64,000 bases of DNA, from positions 1-64,000 of the forward strand of contig JABMCL010003682.1 of assembly GCA_018857735.1 (NCBI GenBank), written 5' to 3'. Of this stretch, positions 10,640 through 22,940 are shown piece after piece. Made by a program: the position numbers and the translations under genes. The notes under the pieces were generated by a model, which had not been told where the DNA came from, searched no databases, and saw nothing but the letters and a program-made list of their open reading frames with translations. Position 1 is the first letter of the stretch. Each line of letters starts with the position of its first letter. The DNA comes from Alviniconcha marisindica. Its lineage: Eukaryota; Mollusca; Gastropoda; Provannidae.

Positions 10640-12000
10640 ATTATTTATTAATTATTATAGCCTAACACTGATAGAGGCATTCACAGACAAAGAGAGAGAC
10701 AAACACGGATCAAATGACGTACATATACACGTACAATGAGTGACAATACCGCCGAACATTAAAACAGATATTCAGAAAAAAAAGAAACAAAGACAATCCA
10801 GAGATCATCCAGTAAATCATAATATAGCCGGACACAGGTACAAATATTTAGAGACGAAGAGAGAGAAAGTAATACAAATCAAGAGACGTCCGTATACACA
10901 CAGAATCAGTTACCGATGAATATACCCGGACACTGAGATAGACAGAGAGAAAGAGAGAGAGCAACGCGGATGAAGAGACGTACCACTACACGTACAATCA
11001 GTGACAAGATAGCCAAACACTGATAGAGGCATTCAGGGAGAAACAGAGGGACAAAGACGGATCGAGAGACGTGCATATATACGTATAATAAGTGACAATA
11101 TAGCCGAACACTAATACAGCTGTTCAGAGAGAAAGAGGTAAACAAAGACGATCAGGAGACGTATATGCACGAATAATTTCTCTATATCGCTATTACACGC
11201 TGATCGAGATCAACGCGCTTGTTCACATACATGCAAATTACCGATCATATACCCGCACACTGAGACAGACAGAAAGAAAGAGAATGAGAGAAACGTGGAT
11301 CAAGAGACGTACCTATACACATACAATCAGTGACAATATAGCCGAACACTGATAGAAACATTCAGAGAAAAAGAGAGAGAGAAACACGGATCAAGAGACG
11401 TACATCAACACCTACAGTGATTGATAATATAGCCGGACACTGGTAACGGCACATTCAGAGACAAAGAAAGAAATACGAACCAAGAGACATATGTATACAC
11501 ATTGAATTACCGATACTATATCCAGACACTGAGACAGACACAGAGAGAGTGAGAAACGCGGATCAAGAGACGTACCTCTATGCGTACAATCAGTGACAGT
11601 ATAGCCGAACACTGATAGAGGTATTCAGAGAGAAAGATAGAGAGAAACACGGAGCAAGAGACGTGCATATACACGTACAATGAGTGACAATATAGCCGAA
11701 CACTAATACATATATGATATCCACGTAGAATTACCGATAATATACGCGGACACTGAGACAGATGCAGAGAAACACAGAGAGAAATGCGGATCAAGAGACA
11801 TAGCTATACACGTACAATCAGTGAGAATATAGCCTAACACTGATATAAACATTCATAGAGAAAGAGACAGACAAACACGGATCAAGAGACGTACATATAC
11901 ACGTACAATGAGAGACAATATAGCCGAACACTGTTAGAGACATTCAGAGAGAGAAATGCGAGACAAAAAAATGAGAGAGAAACAAATACGATCAACAGAC
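10640..12000. repeat. Degenerate ~90-bp satellite, block 3
   Basis: This is the longest of the three blocks, with roughly 14-15 monomers. The same words recur: ggatcaagagacgtac, acacgtacaatgagtgacaa, tatagccgaacactgatag, gcattcagagaga. The two monomer flavours seen in block 1 alternate irregularly, and several junctions are truncated. Confidence 0.88.
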
Positions 12001-12344
12001 CACACACACACACACACGCACGCACATTCTATACAGTAGTCTATTTTCATGACCCCCACAGTTTGGCGTTTCTGCAACTTGGATGGTCCATTTCAGTAGT
12101 CCTCTCAGTCGTAGACTTGCATGGGCAGTCAAATTAATTAATTCAAAAATTATAATTAAAATTACAAGGAACTCGTACATGGATGACTAATCGAGAATAA
12201 AGCAACCGTGGAAGGTTAACAGAACACAATAAGCGGACAACATAATCAATCGCAAAAATGTCAGTCGTGAGCCAGCGTTTGAATTTTACCGACATACGCA
12301 CAGACCTATAAAACTGCACACTTCATATTTTCAAATGAATCATA
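12001..12344. other. Non-coding stretch with a short CA tract
   Basis: A short (AC)n/(ACGC) tract follows the satellite at about 12000-12025. No gene is recognised. Confidence 0.4.
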
Positions 12345-12500
12345 GTTCAGGAGCTGTGTGAGAGTCGAGGTGGCCGTCCTGGGCTGTCCGTCCTAACGAG
12401 CCTTCTGGTTTCCGTGGACGTAAAGCTATATTGAACCATGCTTCAGCATTGGTCTCAGCTTGTCCCTAATATGTCAACCGACATCCGAGGACATTAAGCA
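12345..12500 (+). repeat. Dispersed repeat family A, plus copy
   Basis: It matches 56699-56860 over its length: ttcaggagctgtgtga, gtcgaggtggccgtcctggg, ccgtcctaacgagcctt, gtggacgtaaagct, gcattggtc, ccctaatatgtcaaccgaca and gaggacat(t)aagc. The reverse copy is at 3719-3866. Confidence 0.8.
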
Positions 12501-13140
12501 ACACTACCTACCTTTTCAAATGAATCCTCCAGCGATATGGCCGTACCGGACCCCCAGCGGGAAGTTGAACCGGATCGTTTCATGCTATTCGGTGTACAAA
12601 ATGCATCAGAAACTTGGTTAACTATTTAACCACATACATTATGTCAATTTTCTCCAAGATTATTGCTGCAAAACTCCGTAAAATATGCACTGTAAAGTCT
12701 GTTAAACAAACAAACAAACAAATTTGCTTATAATTTTATCTGGTCACATCTATTGCCAAAGTACTTACGATGAATATTAGCACGATTGCGGTGACATGAG
12801 TACCACTGAGCTAATTTTAAAAAAAGAAAGAAAAAAAAGTGGGACGCAATGACGTCACGCACCGCGCACAATACGATTCTCTTCAGGATTTTGACGATGG
12901 TCACTGCGGACAAAGTATTATCTAGTACTGCCGAACTGGACGTTCCGCCTTTTGAACGACCAACCGGTAACTGACGCCACGTAAAATGAACAATGTCTGG
13001 TCACTTGAAATGAAAGACCACCCGCTTTGTAGCCTCAGCCGGCACAATCCGAATGAGCAATACACTACTAAGTGTTATTTCAGGAAATGGTTGTCCAATT
13101 TGACCATTGTAACACACAACTTGATACAGACTTGATACGG
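12501..13140. other. Non-coding stretch containing a palindromic CRE-like site
   Basis: A full tgacgtca palindrome lies at 12850-12857 in CpG-containing sequence. No exon could be attached to it with confidence, so a promoter role is only a possibility. Confidence 0.3.
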
Positions 13141-13143
13141 GAA

Positions 13144-13215
<72 letters not shown>

Positions 13216-13502
13216 TCGAAAACTTTATTTTACAAGGATTGTAGTTTAGGTTCAGTCAAAAACTTGTCTAACAACTAGTCCTTGCTAAGCTACTGATGAA
13301 TAGATATCAAATTACAGGCATTATTTTATACATATAGGCATGAATGAGTGAGTGAAACGTTATACATGAGAATTTCCACACAAAACATAGTGTGCTCAGT
13401 CACAGCGCCAGATGAACACATGCCATACATCATTCAGTTACATATTATGAGCATACGGTGAGCATATTATGAGCAAATGAAGCAGCAGAACATCTGATCA
13501 GT

Positions 13503-13577
<75 letters not shown>

Positions 13578-13625
13578 TCGCTGGGTTCAGCTTTAGGCCT
13601 GTCTAACCGCTAGTTCTTGCTATAT
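13141..13625 (+). repeat. Two copies of a (GA)n-headed repeat
   Basis: Each copy has about 70 bp of (GA)n followed by gaactcg, ttcag, gtctaac(a/c)(a/g)ctagt(c/t)cttgct and ctactgat(g/t)aa. Copy 1 starts near 13146 and copy 2 near 13504. Microsatellite and unique flank were duplicated together. Confidence 0.8.
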
Positions 13626-13717
13626 AACCTACTGATTAAGCGAAAAATGACCCAAATTAAACAGCTAAAATGAAATATTGTACAAAATCGATTTATATTT
13701 AAATGTGACATGAAGTT

Positions 13718-13871
13718 AAACACACACACACACTCACACTCACACACACACACACACACGATCTACCTATAAGTAACAGCCAAGGGGCGCGTACAAAAGT
13801 AAGAATAATGACACTGAATACGCTACAACAAAATATTTAATTTAAAATGTTATACATCCATTCATTTCCTA

Positions 13872-13902
<31 letters not shown>

Positions 13903-13949
13903 GGCACACACACACACACACATGACGACACACACACACACGCGCGCGC

Positions 13950-14010
<61 letters not shown>

Positions 14011-14056
14011 CACACACAACACACACACAGTGACACACCACACACACACACACTAA
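13718..14056. repeat. (AC)n and (ACGC)n compound microsatellites
   Basis: (AC)n lies at about 13720-13760. From 13873 to 14055 there are alternating blocks of (cacg)n, (ac)n and (cg)n. The Thr-His and Cys-Val frames here are repeat artefacts. Confidence 0.92.
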
Positions 14057-14059
14057 ATG

Positions 14060-14640
14060 CCGGCACTGAGTGGCTTGCGGCAGTGCCGCGGCAGAAATCA
14101 TTCCACTGTGATGGTAACAGCGGCCTAGCGGGCCGATACTGCCGGAGCCCCGTATGTATCGACTGATTTGAAAAACTTAATTTACTTGACTGACGTTTTT
14201 TTGTTTTGTTTCAGTTTTAAATGACAAAACCGTAGCCGGAACACTGACATGATTGGGACTTCAGGAACTGACCTGAGCTGATTCTGTTCCCTCTCCGGGT
14301 AGGTCTAAAAGTACACGTTTGTTGCTTGAAGTATACTTCTGTCCCATTGTCACATCAGTGCACGGTTGTCACTGATAGCCGGTCCGGCCGGCCGGCGTTC
14401 ACGTGATCATTGTACTGACCGGAAGCCGGACTGACAAGTTTTGCCGGCGCCGCCGGGTCAGTTCCGCCGGTATTGACTGGAAGCGGCCGCTGCTCCGCCG
14501 CCGCCGGGTTTCCCGCGGCCGCGGCGGTACTGATATTTTACAACTGACTTACTCCGGCCGCGGAAAAAAATATGATGTCACATCAAACCAGTGTCACACT
14601 GAAGCCGTACGGGTGCAACGGCGTGCGTGCGTGCTCTGAC
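14060..14640. repeat. CCGG-rich GC island between CA repeats
   Basis: The stretch is dense in ccgg and gccgcc palindromes, with a core at 14380-14540 (ggtccggccggccggcg, gcggccgctgctccgccgcc, cccgcggccgcggcgg). The short phrase of type actgac(c)gg recurs throughout. No gene is recognised. CpG dinucleotides are preserved, which is unusual for methylated repeats. Confidence 0.6.
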
Positions 14641-14689
14641 ACACACCGCTGTGCACACTAACTGAGGCGGCACACACACTGACTACACA

Positions 14690-14708
14690 CACTGACACAC
14701 GCCACAGT

Positions 14709-14788
<80 letters not shown>

Positions 14789-14917
14789 CGACACGTACAC
14801 ACACACACACAACACACACACACACACTGACATACAATGACTCACACTCGGACTGACACACACACACAATCACACTGATGATACACACTGACTCGACATA
14901 CACACACACTGACACTG

Positions 14918-14970
<53 letters not shown>

Positions 14971-14972
14971 TG
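14690..14972. repeat. (AC)n microsatellites
   Basis: There are two long (AC)n tracts, about 14712-14786 and 14925-14968, separated by degenerate cacactgac words. Confidence 0.93.
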
Positions 14973-15164
14973 ACTGATGCGACGCTGACGGACTCAATGA
15001 TGTGGACTGAGGCGGCGGTATCAATACCGTGTAGGCTACCCGCCTAGTGACAATAACACCCGCTACCGCCGGGAGGCGGAGTTGCGGCCGTCGGTGGCGT
15101 CACGGCTGAAACATGCGCCGAATCTTTGGTGGCGCAGATCAAGAGCACTCACTCTCGAAAGCCA

Positions 15165-15235
15165 AGTTAATACAGGAATCAGTGATCGAGCCGCGTGGTC
15201 ACCACTATGAAATGGATGGGTGACCGTTTCGCCTG
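15165..15235 (+). repeat. 5S-rRNA-like fragment (possible 5S-derived SINE head)
   Basis: The segment contains tggatgggtgaccg, which matches the C-box region of eukaryotic 5S rRNA, and a preceding aagttaata resembles the A-box side. The rest of the 120-nt 5S structure is not preserved. It could be the remnant of a 5S-headed SINE or a chance match. Confidence 0.3.
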
Positions 15236-15344
15236 ACCCGACTTCTTCGGAGTCAAATTATGTACACTCTGACACCGTAATATGCCGAAAAGTCCTTCCG
15301 CGGATGATTGAGACCGTAATGACTGAGGTCGCTTGCAAAATATA

Positions 15345-15425
15345 ATATACCTCTTCCCCCACCTCCATACCCCCCTTTTCCCGTCCCTAACAAGCCTTAG
15401 GGTTTCTGTGGACGTTGAGCCGACT
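15345..15425 (+). repeat. SINE-like core fragment
   Basis: A cccacctccatacccccctt lead is followed by ccctaacaagccttag and gtttctgtggacgtt. The same lead and core occur together at 57100-57200. Confidence 0.6.
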
Positions 15426-15834
15426 ATTTTACTTGCTTTACAAAAACAATCACATGCAGAGGAAACTCAATGCACCGATCAGTGTAGTCCGTGTCTGAGT
15501 TCGGGTCGCCTATTATGCTACACCAATCTAACCCAGCATGCACTAAAAGTTCGACACTATACGGAAGAAGAACCGCACTGCATGCAATGCTCTAATCATG
15601 GGGGAAAGCAAGAACAAGTAACACAAGAACGGAATTTTGCCTGTATTATCAAAAGAGAAATGGCAGACGAGTTTTTCTGACGTGTACGAACGGTTTTCCA
15701 TCCAATCAAAACTTTCCAGCTCACTCAGTGCGCCATGTTGTAGAACTCGTGGTTCCGGTTTGACAAATACGCTTTTCACGGTGGAAATCCGGAGCTTTAG
15801 ACGAAAATTGTGCTCAAGAACGGGCTTGTACATC

Positions 15835-16681
15835 ATGCTGGTCTGTGGAGCTGTTCTTTTCCTGCTAGTGCAAAGTTTTGCATTTGCAGATGATAAACCT
15901 AAAGGACCCAAAGTAACTGACAAGGTAAGCCGTGTTTACCGGCGTGTGCTGGTTGCTTGGACTGGAACTGGGAAGTCGAACAACACGAATTTGTTGGAAC
16001 CCAGTTTAGAATATAATAGAAAGTTGGTAAAGCCATGGAATTAAAGCTCTAGCTTGATTTATGCTATAATACTATTAATAGTCCATAAATACCTAGTGTA
16101 GAGTGATCACGGAAACAACAATATAACTTATAAATAAGTTCACATATTTAAGTTTGAATTGACTTTGAAACTAATAGTAATAGTATTACTATTAATAATA
16201 CACAGTAATACTAATACAGTAATACTAATACTAATACTGGAATAGACAAGATTAATAGGTTTATAAGATTAATCACCCAAATCTCAACACACAAGCACAC
16301 TACCCCAGCAACTTCACAGGCTTCCGATACTGGTCAGCTTGCATTCATAAATTTCTTTACAAACACATTTGTCTCAAGTGCTGTCTCTGCTAGTGCTACC
16401 TGGACAACACCACTGTCCACGCCGCCTCTGTCCAATGGTTCAAGTGACCCAAATACTTGAAATAGTGACCACGCAACATCAGTAGGCCACAATACCCAGT
16501 CCCAACCCCGCCAAACCAAGCCAGACTCCAGGATGTTGGTAAAATCAAAGGAGATGGTCAGAAATTCCTGGATTGCTTTAAAAGTTATTTTGGGTCACAA
16601 ATATCATCAGATTCACGATCATTAAATGAGGTCCATATCTACTGATTACAGCCAAAATTTGCAACAAAAGGTGATTTTTTT

Positions 16682-16712
<31 letters not shown>

Positions 16713-17365
16713 ATAATAATATATATATTATATAAATATAACTTCTTTTTTGATTGTCAGTTTGAGTCGGCGCATGTTCATGATGTTGCCCTTTGAGTTT
16801 GACCTATTTTCACAGTAACACTTCTGTAATGCCGATTTTGGCAAGACAATCATACTCAGTCAGTCAGTGTTCTCAGATTGCAATTTTCCATGGGTTTTTA
16901 ATTGCCATAGCTTGTTTAACGAGGCTGCTTACCTAGCAGCACTTCGCTTGCCATTTGCAAGCCGTGATGCCAACTCAAAACAATCAAACTTCAAAGACAA
17001 AAATATATATATTTATGAAAAACTCACCTTTTGTTGCAGATTTTGGCTGTAATTAGTAGATAGGACCTCATTTAATGATTGTGATATTTGTGACACAAAA
17101 TAGCTTTTAAAAATAAAATGGTTCAGGATTTTCTGACCATCTCCTTGGATTTTACCCTGGATGTTTAACTTTAACTAAGCAGCATGAATATATCACAATC
17201 ATGAATCAGGAATATAAAACTATTTATCAACTGTGACATGTCAGTTTTGCAAATCCACAAACATGCACCCTGTTGAGACTGAGGCTTTTCACACTGTGCA
17301 GTGAAATTATAAAATGTTACTGGGGACAGGAGAGCATACATATATATGCTAATTATTATATTTAT

Positions 17366-17410
<45 letters not shown>

Positions 17411-20400
17411 TCACATTACAGCTTATCATTTTATCAATCCTTGGTTGTCTTATGCAGGTTTTCTTTGACATTAAAATTGATGATGAAGATGCTGGCCGCA
17501 TTGTTATTGGACTGTTTGGCAAGACTGTGCCAAAGACTGTGAAGAACTTCAAGACATTGGCTATTGGAGACAAGGTTTGTGACTTTATTAGTGTGAAGAA
17601 GAGAAGAAAAATATAATCAGTTGATATCCCATACACATCACAATCAGACTTAGGAGAATATGACACTACTGATATTAGTGATAGTTCCTACTATCACTGT
17701 TAGTGTTACTGTATCAGTAGTGTCATGTTCTTAGAAATCTGATTGTGGGTGTATAAAAAGTTGCAATGCAACAGCACAGAGCTATCTACTATCTGGTAAT
17801 TGATTCATAATATATGCAGGCCTCAAAAAGATTAATTAATATATGATATATATTATTGTCTTGTGTGTCTGTTTTTGTTTGGTATTTTCTTCTTTGAAGA
17901 CATTTACTGCTGGTTCTAGGAGTGGGATTGTTTTGTATTTTCTTCATTGAACAGACATTTACTGCTTGTTCTAGGAGTGGGATTCTTCTTTGAACAGACA
18001 TTTAGTGATTTACTGCTGGTTCTAGGAGTAGGAGTGGGATTGTTTTGTAATTTCTTCTTTAAACAGACTTTTATTGCTGACCAGTTCTAGGAGTGGAATG
18101 AAGATAATATGGCACTGTTGGCAGTTCAAGAAAATACTGTCTGGTTTTGTTGATTTTGTTTTGTTTCTGACAGACATTTTGTCAGTAAGACTGCTTTTGC
18201 TGACAATGTACAAATACAGTTCATTCAACATTGAAAATGGATGCATCACTACTTTAAAATACACACACTTTTAGGCATGTCAGTTATTGTTGTGTGTACT
18301 GTTAGCAGTGTTACTTGTGAGGCGGAGGTATGAGTCTTGGTGTCACAAACTATAAAGCAAAACTGAAGAGTGCTGTCCATTGTGTGAATTCCAGTGGCCA
18401 GCATTTAACTGCTGGATCCTGCAGGACTGTGCATTTTGTCAGTTCTTCCAGGTCAAGACTTGTGCAGGCTCACAAGGCCTCTCAGGGTGCCAGTGCACAA
18501 TGCACACTGAGATTGTTGTTCCTGTTAAACTAGTTAAAACAATAAAAGTTCCATGTCCACTTTTTGATCAGAGGTCTGACAGCTAATGGCATGAAAACAC
18601 ACCTGTGGTGATGCATGATAAGTAGTAGCAGAATGTTGAAAATGAAATATATATATATGTGTGTGTGTGTCTTTAAGTGGCTGTTCGAAATGGAAGAAGA
18701 GACTGTGATGTGAGAGACATAAGACAAGTAGTGAGTACTGAAGTAGTTAGTCAGTAACATTTTTGGATTTCAGTATCCTGTCAACTGCAGTGTTCATCAG
18801 GACAAAAGTATGAATGAGAACAGCAGTGGAGAGATGTTCTGTAACATTATGGTTTTGAGTGTAAGTTCCATGCTCTTGAGTCTGATTCAGAAATGTCAGA
18901 GTAGTGCAATAGCAGCAAAAGTTTAATGATGTGTTTTTTATAATTTTTTATATTATGTTTCCAGTGTTTTGTTCATGTCCTGATTTGATAACTGATGTAT
19001 AATCCTTGTTGTGGTTTTCAGGAAGAGGGGAGCACAAAGCTGACGTACAAAGGCAGCAAGTTCCACAGGGTGATCAAAGACTTCATGATCCAGGGAGGAG
19101 ATTTCACCAAAGGCGATGGCACTGGAGGTACAAAACTACAATGCCTGTTTTTTGTTTTGTTTTGTTTTTATCACAAATAACTGTCTTCTAATTTTGTTGT
19201 TGATAACCAGCTTCACCCAATGGAAGATTATGCTTGTTTGCCAGTACATACTGGAATAGACAACCACACAATACCAGTACAGTACATTACCATCGTACTG
19301 CTGCTCTTTACTGGGATACCAGATGCAACAGGCAGCTTTTGGAGTCACGGCCCAGCTACTCAGATCACACATGCATGTGCGTACACACACTCCAAGTAGA
19401 TTTTACAGAGTTGAATGAGTGGATTAAAAGGATTCCATGGTGGATGCAAAGAGGACCCCATGCTCCCCCTGCCCCCCTCCCTCCATGCACACACCTACAA
19501 GATTGATCTTATCCTTGATTGTGTTTGTCTTGTTCACTAAGACTAAGGGTAAGATATCTAGAGCAGTGTTCTGTCTGTGAAGTACACATTTCTGTTTTGC
19601 AGTTTGTTTTTGTCTTTGTCAAGACCACGGCATCATCATTTAATGTATAGTGTCTGTATGGCTTCATCCAATTTGTACTACAAGGGTATTATTTTCATTC
19701 TGTACTACCCAGGTCGCAGCATCTATGGAGAAAAGTTTGCAGATGAGAATTTCAAGCTGAAGCATTACGGTGCTGGCTGGTTGTCAATGGCAAATGCTGG
19801 CAAGGACACCAATGGGTCACAGTTCTTCCTCACCACCAAGAAAACACAGTGGCTGGATGGGAGGCATGTCGTCTTTGGAAAAGTTCTTGAGGGCATGGTA
19901 AGACAGTAGGGCAACCCAGCAGGGAGTTTAGTGGAATTAATGAAGCATTTCAACACAGATTCATTTCACACAATTGACTTACCTGTGTAGAGTAACCCTT
20001 TCTCTGTTTCAACAAATGGATTCCTTTTTCTTCTGCAGAATATGCCACACCACAACTGTGTTAAGAAGTGAACCAACAAAGTCAGTATTACTAGGTAGTC
20101 CAAAGTGATTTTGAAAATCAATAGTTGACTATCAGACTTTATATATTTGCATAGATCTTTTTATCTGATTTCAGTGATACCAATTTTATGTTGATCACTT
20201 GAGTAGTTCCGAAGTTATGATTTTTTTATTATTAAATTTATTTGCCCCAATTTGCCCACAAAATGCAAATTAGAGAAATCCTGAGATTTAAGGTCCCACC
20301 TGGAAGCTATTTTGCATATAACCTGTCTAATATTTAGGAATCTCATTCTCCACAGTACAAATAATAGGCCCAATTTTTTGTAGACCTTCATTTTGATTAT

Positions 20401-22711
20401 TCTTCCAGATATTTCTCATCAAACTTGCTAAATTCATAAAAAATGCCATCCGTCAATCTTAAAAATGGTAAAAAAAATCACAACTCCTCTTCTGCTTGTC
20501 ATATCACCTTACTTTTTGTACCAAAATAACTACAGTTAAGAACTCTACATGATGCCATACTTTTTTGACTGATCACAGGGCATATATGCGGAAGCGATGT
20601 CCCCTAAATCCTCTGTCTCCAACATCCTGGAATTGCTAACTGGATTGACTTCAAACCCCATTTCAAAACAAAGTGCACAGCAGTCTCAGCTATGTCTTCT
20701 TTTTGCAGCAATATATATATATATATACAAAACGAATAAACCCTGAATTTGCAACAGAAAGTGAGTGTAATCATATATATGTGTCCTTCAGTATGCGTAT
20801 GCTCCTTTCAGACATTTGATCTAGATCTAATTTCTTAGTAACCGTGCACGTTTCCTGAGTGCTGATGTCAGTAAAACAATTGATCCACTCACCCATTTAC
20901 AGACTGAATCAGTCACTTTTGTTGCAAATGTTGGCTTCATTCGCTAGATCTGTTTGAGTAATTCTGATGATATTTGTGGCCCAAAATGGCACTTGAAATG
21001 TCCCAGGAATTTCTGACTGTCTCCTTGGATATTACCAATAAAGCTTCTCCTAGACTGTCATTAGTAGAAAAGTTTGCTAAAATTGTTGTTTATAAATAAA
21101 TTTTTCGATCAGCCCATCAACACCCAAACCAGCTCTCACCCATGTTTGCGATCGTTCACAGACTGCTTCATTTTTCATTTTTACTGACTGAAGCATTCGT
21201 TTGACAGCTTAATGTGGCTTTCAAGAAAAAGATTAATAATTTTAATCATCAACAAGATCGTTTACATGCAATGTAGAACACTGATAGTGGAGAATCCACC
21301 AACTTGGCACGCACGATTGCTTGTGCGGTCACCTCAGCAGCCATGGCTGACCATGTGGCTGTGGTAATAAAATCTCTTTGTTATCCCGTTTCGGCGGCTG
21401 AGTGTTGGATGTATGAATAGGTTTGAACTCTTATTTTAGTATGACTTTGAAGAAGAAAGATTGATCTTTCTGCTGATATTTTTTATGAGTGTCCATGGTC
21501 TAAAAATAGTACAAAATCCGTTAAACACATTTCAGACAACTTTATTCAGGACTTCTGCTTGTCGAAAGTAGCCATCATGGATATGGAAAGAAAGCTTAGC
21601 AACAGCACTTTTGATTGATATAGATTTCATCATGGCTGGACTAGCGTATGTCCAACACTCCGCGTCTAAAAACTGCTTACAACGAGCAGTGTTCGAAGCC
21701 TATGCGCATCGCTGACAGAAGGCAGCGCTTAGGGGTACTGAGATCGTGGTGAATTTTCACATTCTTTTTCAAAGTGTAATAAACATAACAACACAGTTAG
21801 GAAGACGAGACATGAAGCTTTTCTCAACAGTAATTTTGATTGAGATTGGATCAAAAATACAAGAAATCCATGAATGAAAATTGCTAAAACTAGACCAACT
21901 TAGTTAAGCGGAATGCAGCCAAGAGCACTTTGAACTACCTAGTATTCCAGGTGTTTGATTCAGAAACAGATGTCTCAGTGCAGTGTTTTAGCGCAGTGAA
22001 CTACAGAGATTTATATCCAAAGATTTTCTGACAGGCTGAACCATAATGACATTACTATATTGTGCGTGAGAAAGTAGTAATCTGGAGTTGATAGAGAGTA
22101 CTGTCATAATCATGCTGTTTGCATGACATGTAATAATAAGATGGTACCTCTGATGGGACAGCAACCCTCTTTTAAGACCACAGCCTTTCACCCTTCTCTA
22201 AGTCCTGAGCCTCAGATGCTGTCTCTTTAAATGCACACTTGTTAAAATTCCTACAAATTGGACGAGTTTAAATGTGATGATACGGAAAGCAAATCAGAAC
22301 TGCATCAACAAAAGGCTGAACTGAGGATGGAATGTAGTGAATATCATTTTTCTTGAATGCTTGCCACTTTCTAGTTATTGTGGGAAACTTGAAGTTGTGG
22401 GGGGGGGGGTGCTAAAAACTGAATGCTAGTAGTGCTACAGGACATAATCACCAGGTTTCTACCATAGCTTTTGAAATGAGACAGGCTGCAAGAGACAAGT
22501 GTATGTGTGGATTTTGTCTGTAGACTTCTTAACCTGATTTGCAAGCACATATTTTTCTCTCTGTTTTCAGAAAGTTGTTCGCAAGATTGAAAACAGCAAA
22601 ACAGATGCTCAAGACAGGCCTGAGAAAGATGTGGTCATTGCGGATTGTGGTGTTTTGACTGTAGATGAGCCTTTCGCTGTGGAAAAGGAAGCAACTCCAG
22701 ATGATGTTTGA
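15835..22711 (+). CDS. PPIB: Cyclophilin B-type peptidyl-prolyl cis-trans isomerase (ER)
   Basis: Five exons join in phase to 212 codons: 15835-15924, 17458-17574, 19022-19127, 19713-19897 and 22571-22711 (TGA). All introns are GT-AG. The protein catalyses proline cis-trans isomerisation during folding in the ER lumen. Residues 1-19 ([20 protein letters not shown]) form a signal peptide. The cyclophilin core follows with the active-site set in place: R85, F90, M91 and Q93 in [15 protein letters not shown], then A131, F143, W151, L152 and H156. An upstream in-frame ATG at 15637 would bury the signal peptide, so 15835 (A at -3) is preferred. The C-terminus has PFAVEKE followed by a short acidic ATPDDV tail. 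Vertebrate cyclophilin B ends near the equivalent AIAKE, so this tail is an extension. Length fits the family (about 208-216 aa). Identity as an S-type cyclophilin is firm. Confidence 0.96.
16530..17164. mobile_element. Inverted-repeat (MITE-like) element in PPIB intron 1
   Basis: The left arm (about 16530-16690) and right arm (about 17000-17164) are reverse complements. Both carry aaggagatggtcagaaa, gtcacaaatatcat/ac, cattaaatgaggtcc and gcaacaaaaggtga. The arms are about 150-160 bp with scattered mismatches. The middle contains a (TA)n tract at 16684-16712. No transposase is present. A third, diverged arm lies at 20895-21045. Confidence 0.8.
17340..17403. repeat. (AT)n microsatellite
   Basis: An alternating AT tract ends 55 bp upstream of PPIB exon 2. 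Confidence 0.9.
17630..17755. mobile_element. Near-perfect hairpin (short foldback element)
   Basis: Arms of about 58 bp pair around a tiny loop (ttcc) near 17686. Left: cacaatcagact, gacactactgat, actatcac in reverse. Right: actatcactg, atcagtagtgtcat, atctgattgtg. It lies in PPIB intron 2, 56 bp after exon 2. The two sides are about 90% complementary by eye. Confidence 0.8.
17880..18100 (+). repeat. Minisatellite, ~65-bp unit, about 4 copies, in PPIB intron 2
   Basis: The unit carries attttcttctttgaa, cagacatttactgctgg and ttctaggagtgggattg. The copies vary in length through internal deletions. Confidence 0.75.
20895..21045. mobile_element. Diverged arm of the PPIB intron 1 inverted-repeat family
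   Basis: It shares tcacttttgttgcaaatgttgg, gatatttgtggcccaaaatgg, ggaatttctgactgtctcc and ttggatattacc with the right arm at 17000-17164. A short left-arm match (tttgcaacagaaagtgag) is visible near 20745. The interval 20700-21045 may be a second, degraded element within PPIB intron 4. Confidence 0.6.
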
Positions 22712-22940
22712 GTGTTGTTTTTCCTTCTCTAGTGTGCGTGCGCCATTTGTATTACATGTCTGTGCAAATGATGTCTGTTTTGTGTATGGTGAAAACTGAA
22801 TGCCATGCCTCTTCTTTTTTTCTCTCCTTTCATGTTAATTTCACAGAGTGACCAAATAATTTCACAGTAATGCTTTGTAATTCACAGTGAAATATTTTTG
22901 TTGTGTCTATTGAATGAATGCACAGGAATGTGCTAAACAT

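Noticed and set aside
15165..15235. 5S rRNA gene
   Set aside because: Only a 14-base C-box match is convincing. The full 120-nt structure and a terminator T-run are absent.
15637..15834. Upstream in-frame start for PPIB giving 66 extra residues
   Set aside because: It would place a hydrophobic signal sequence internally. The ATG at 15835 yields a standard signal peptide and family length.
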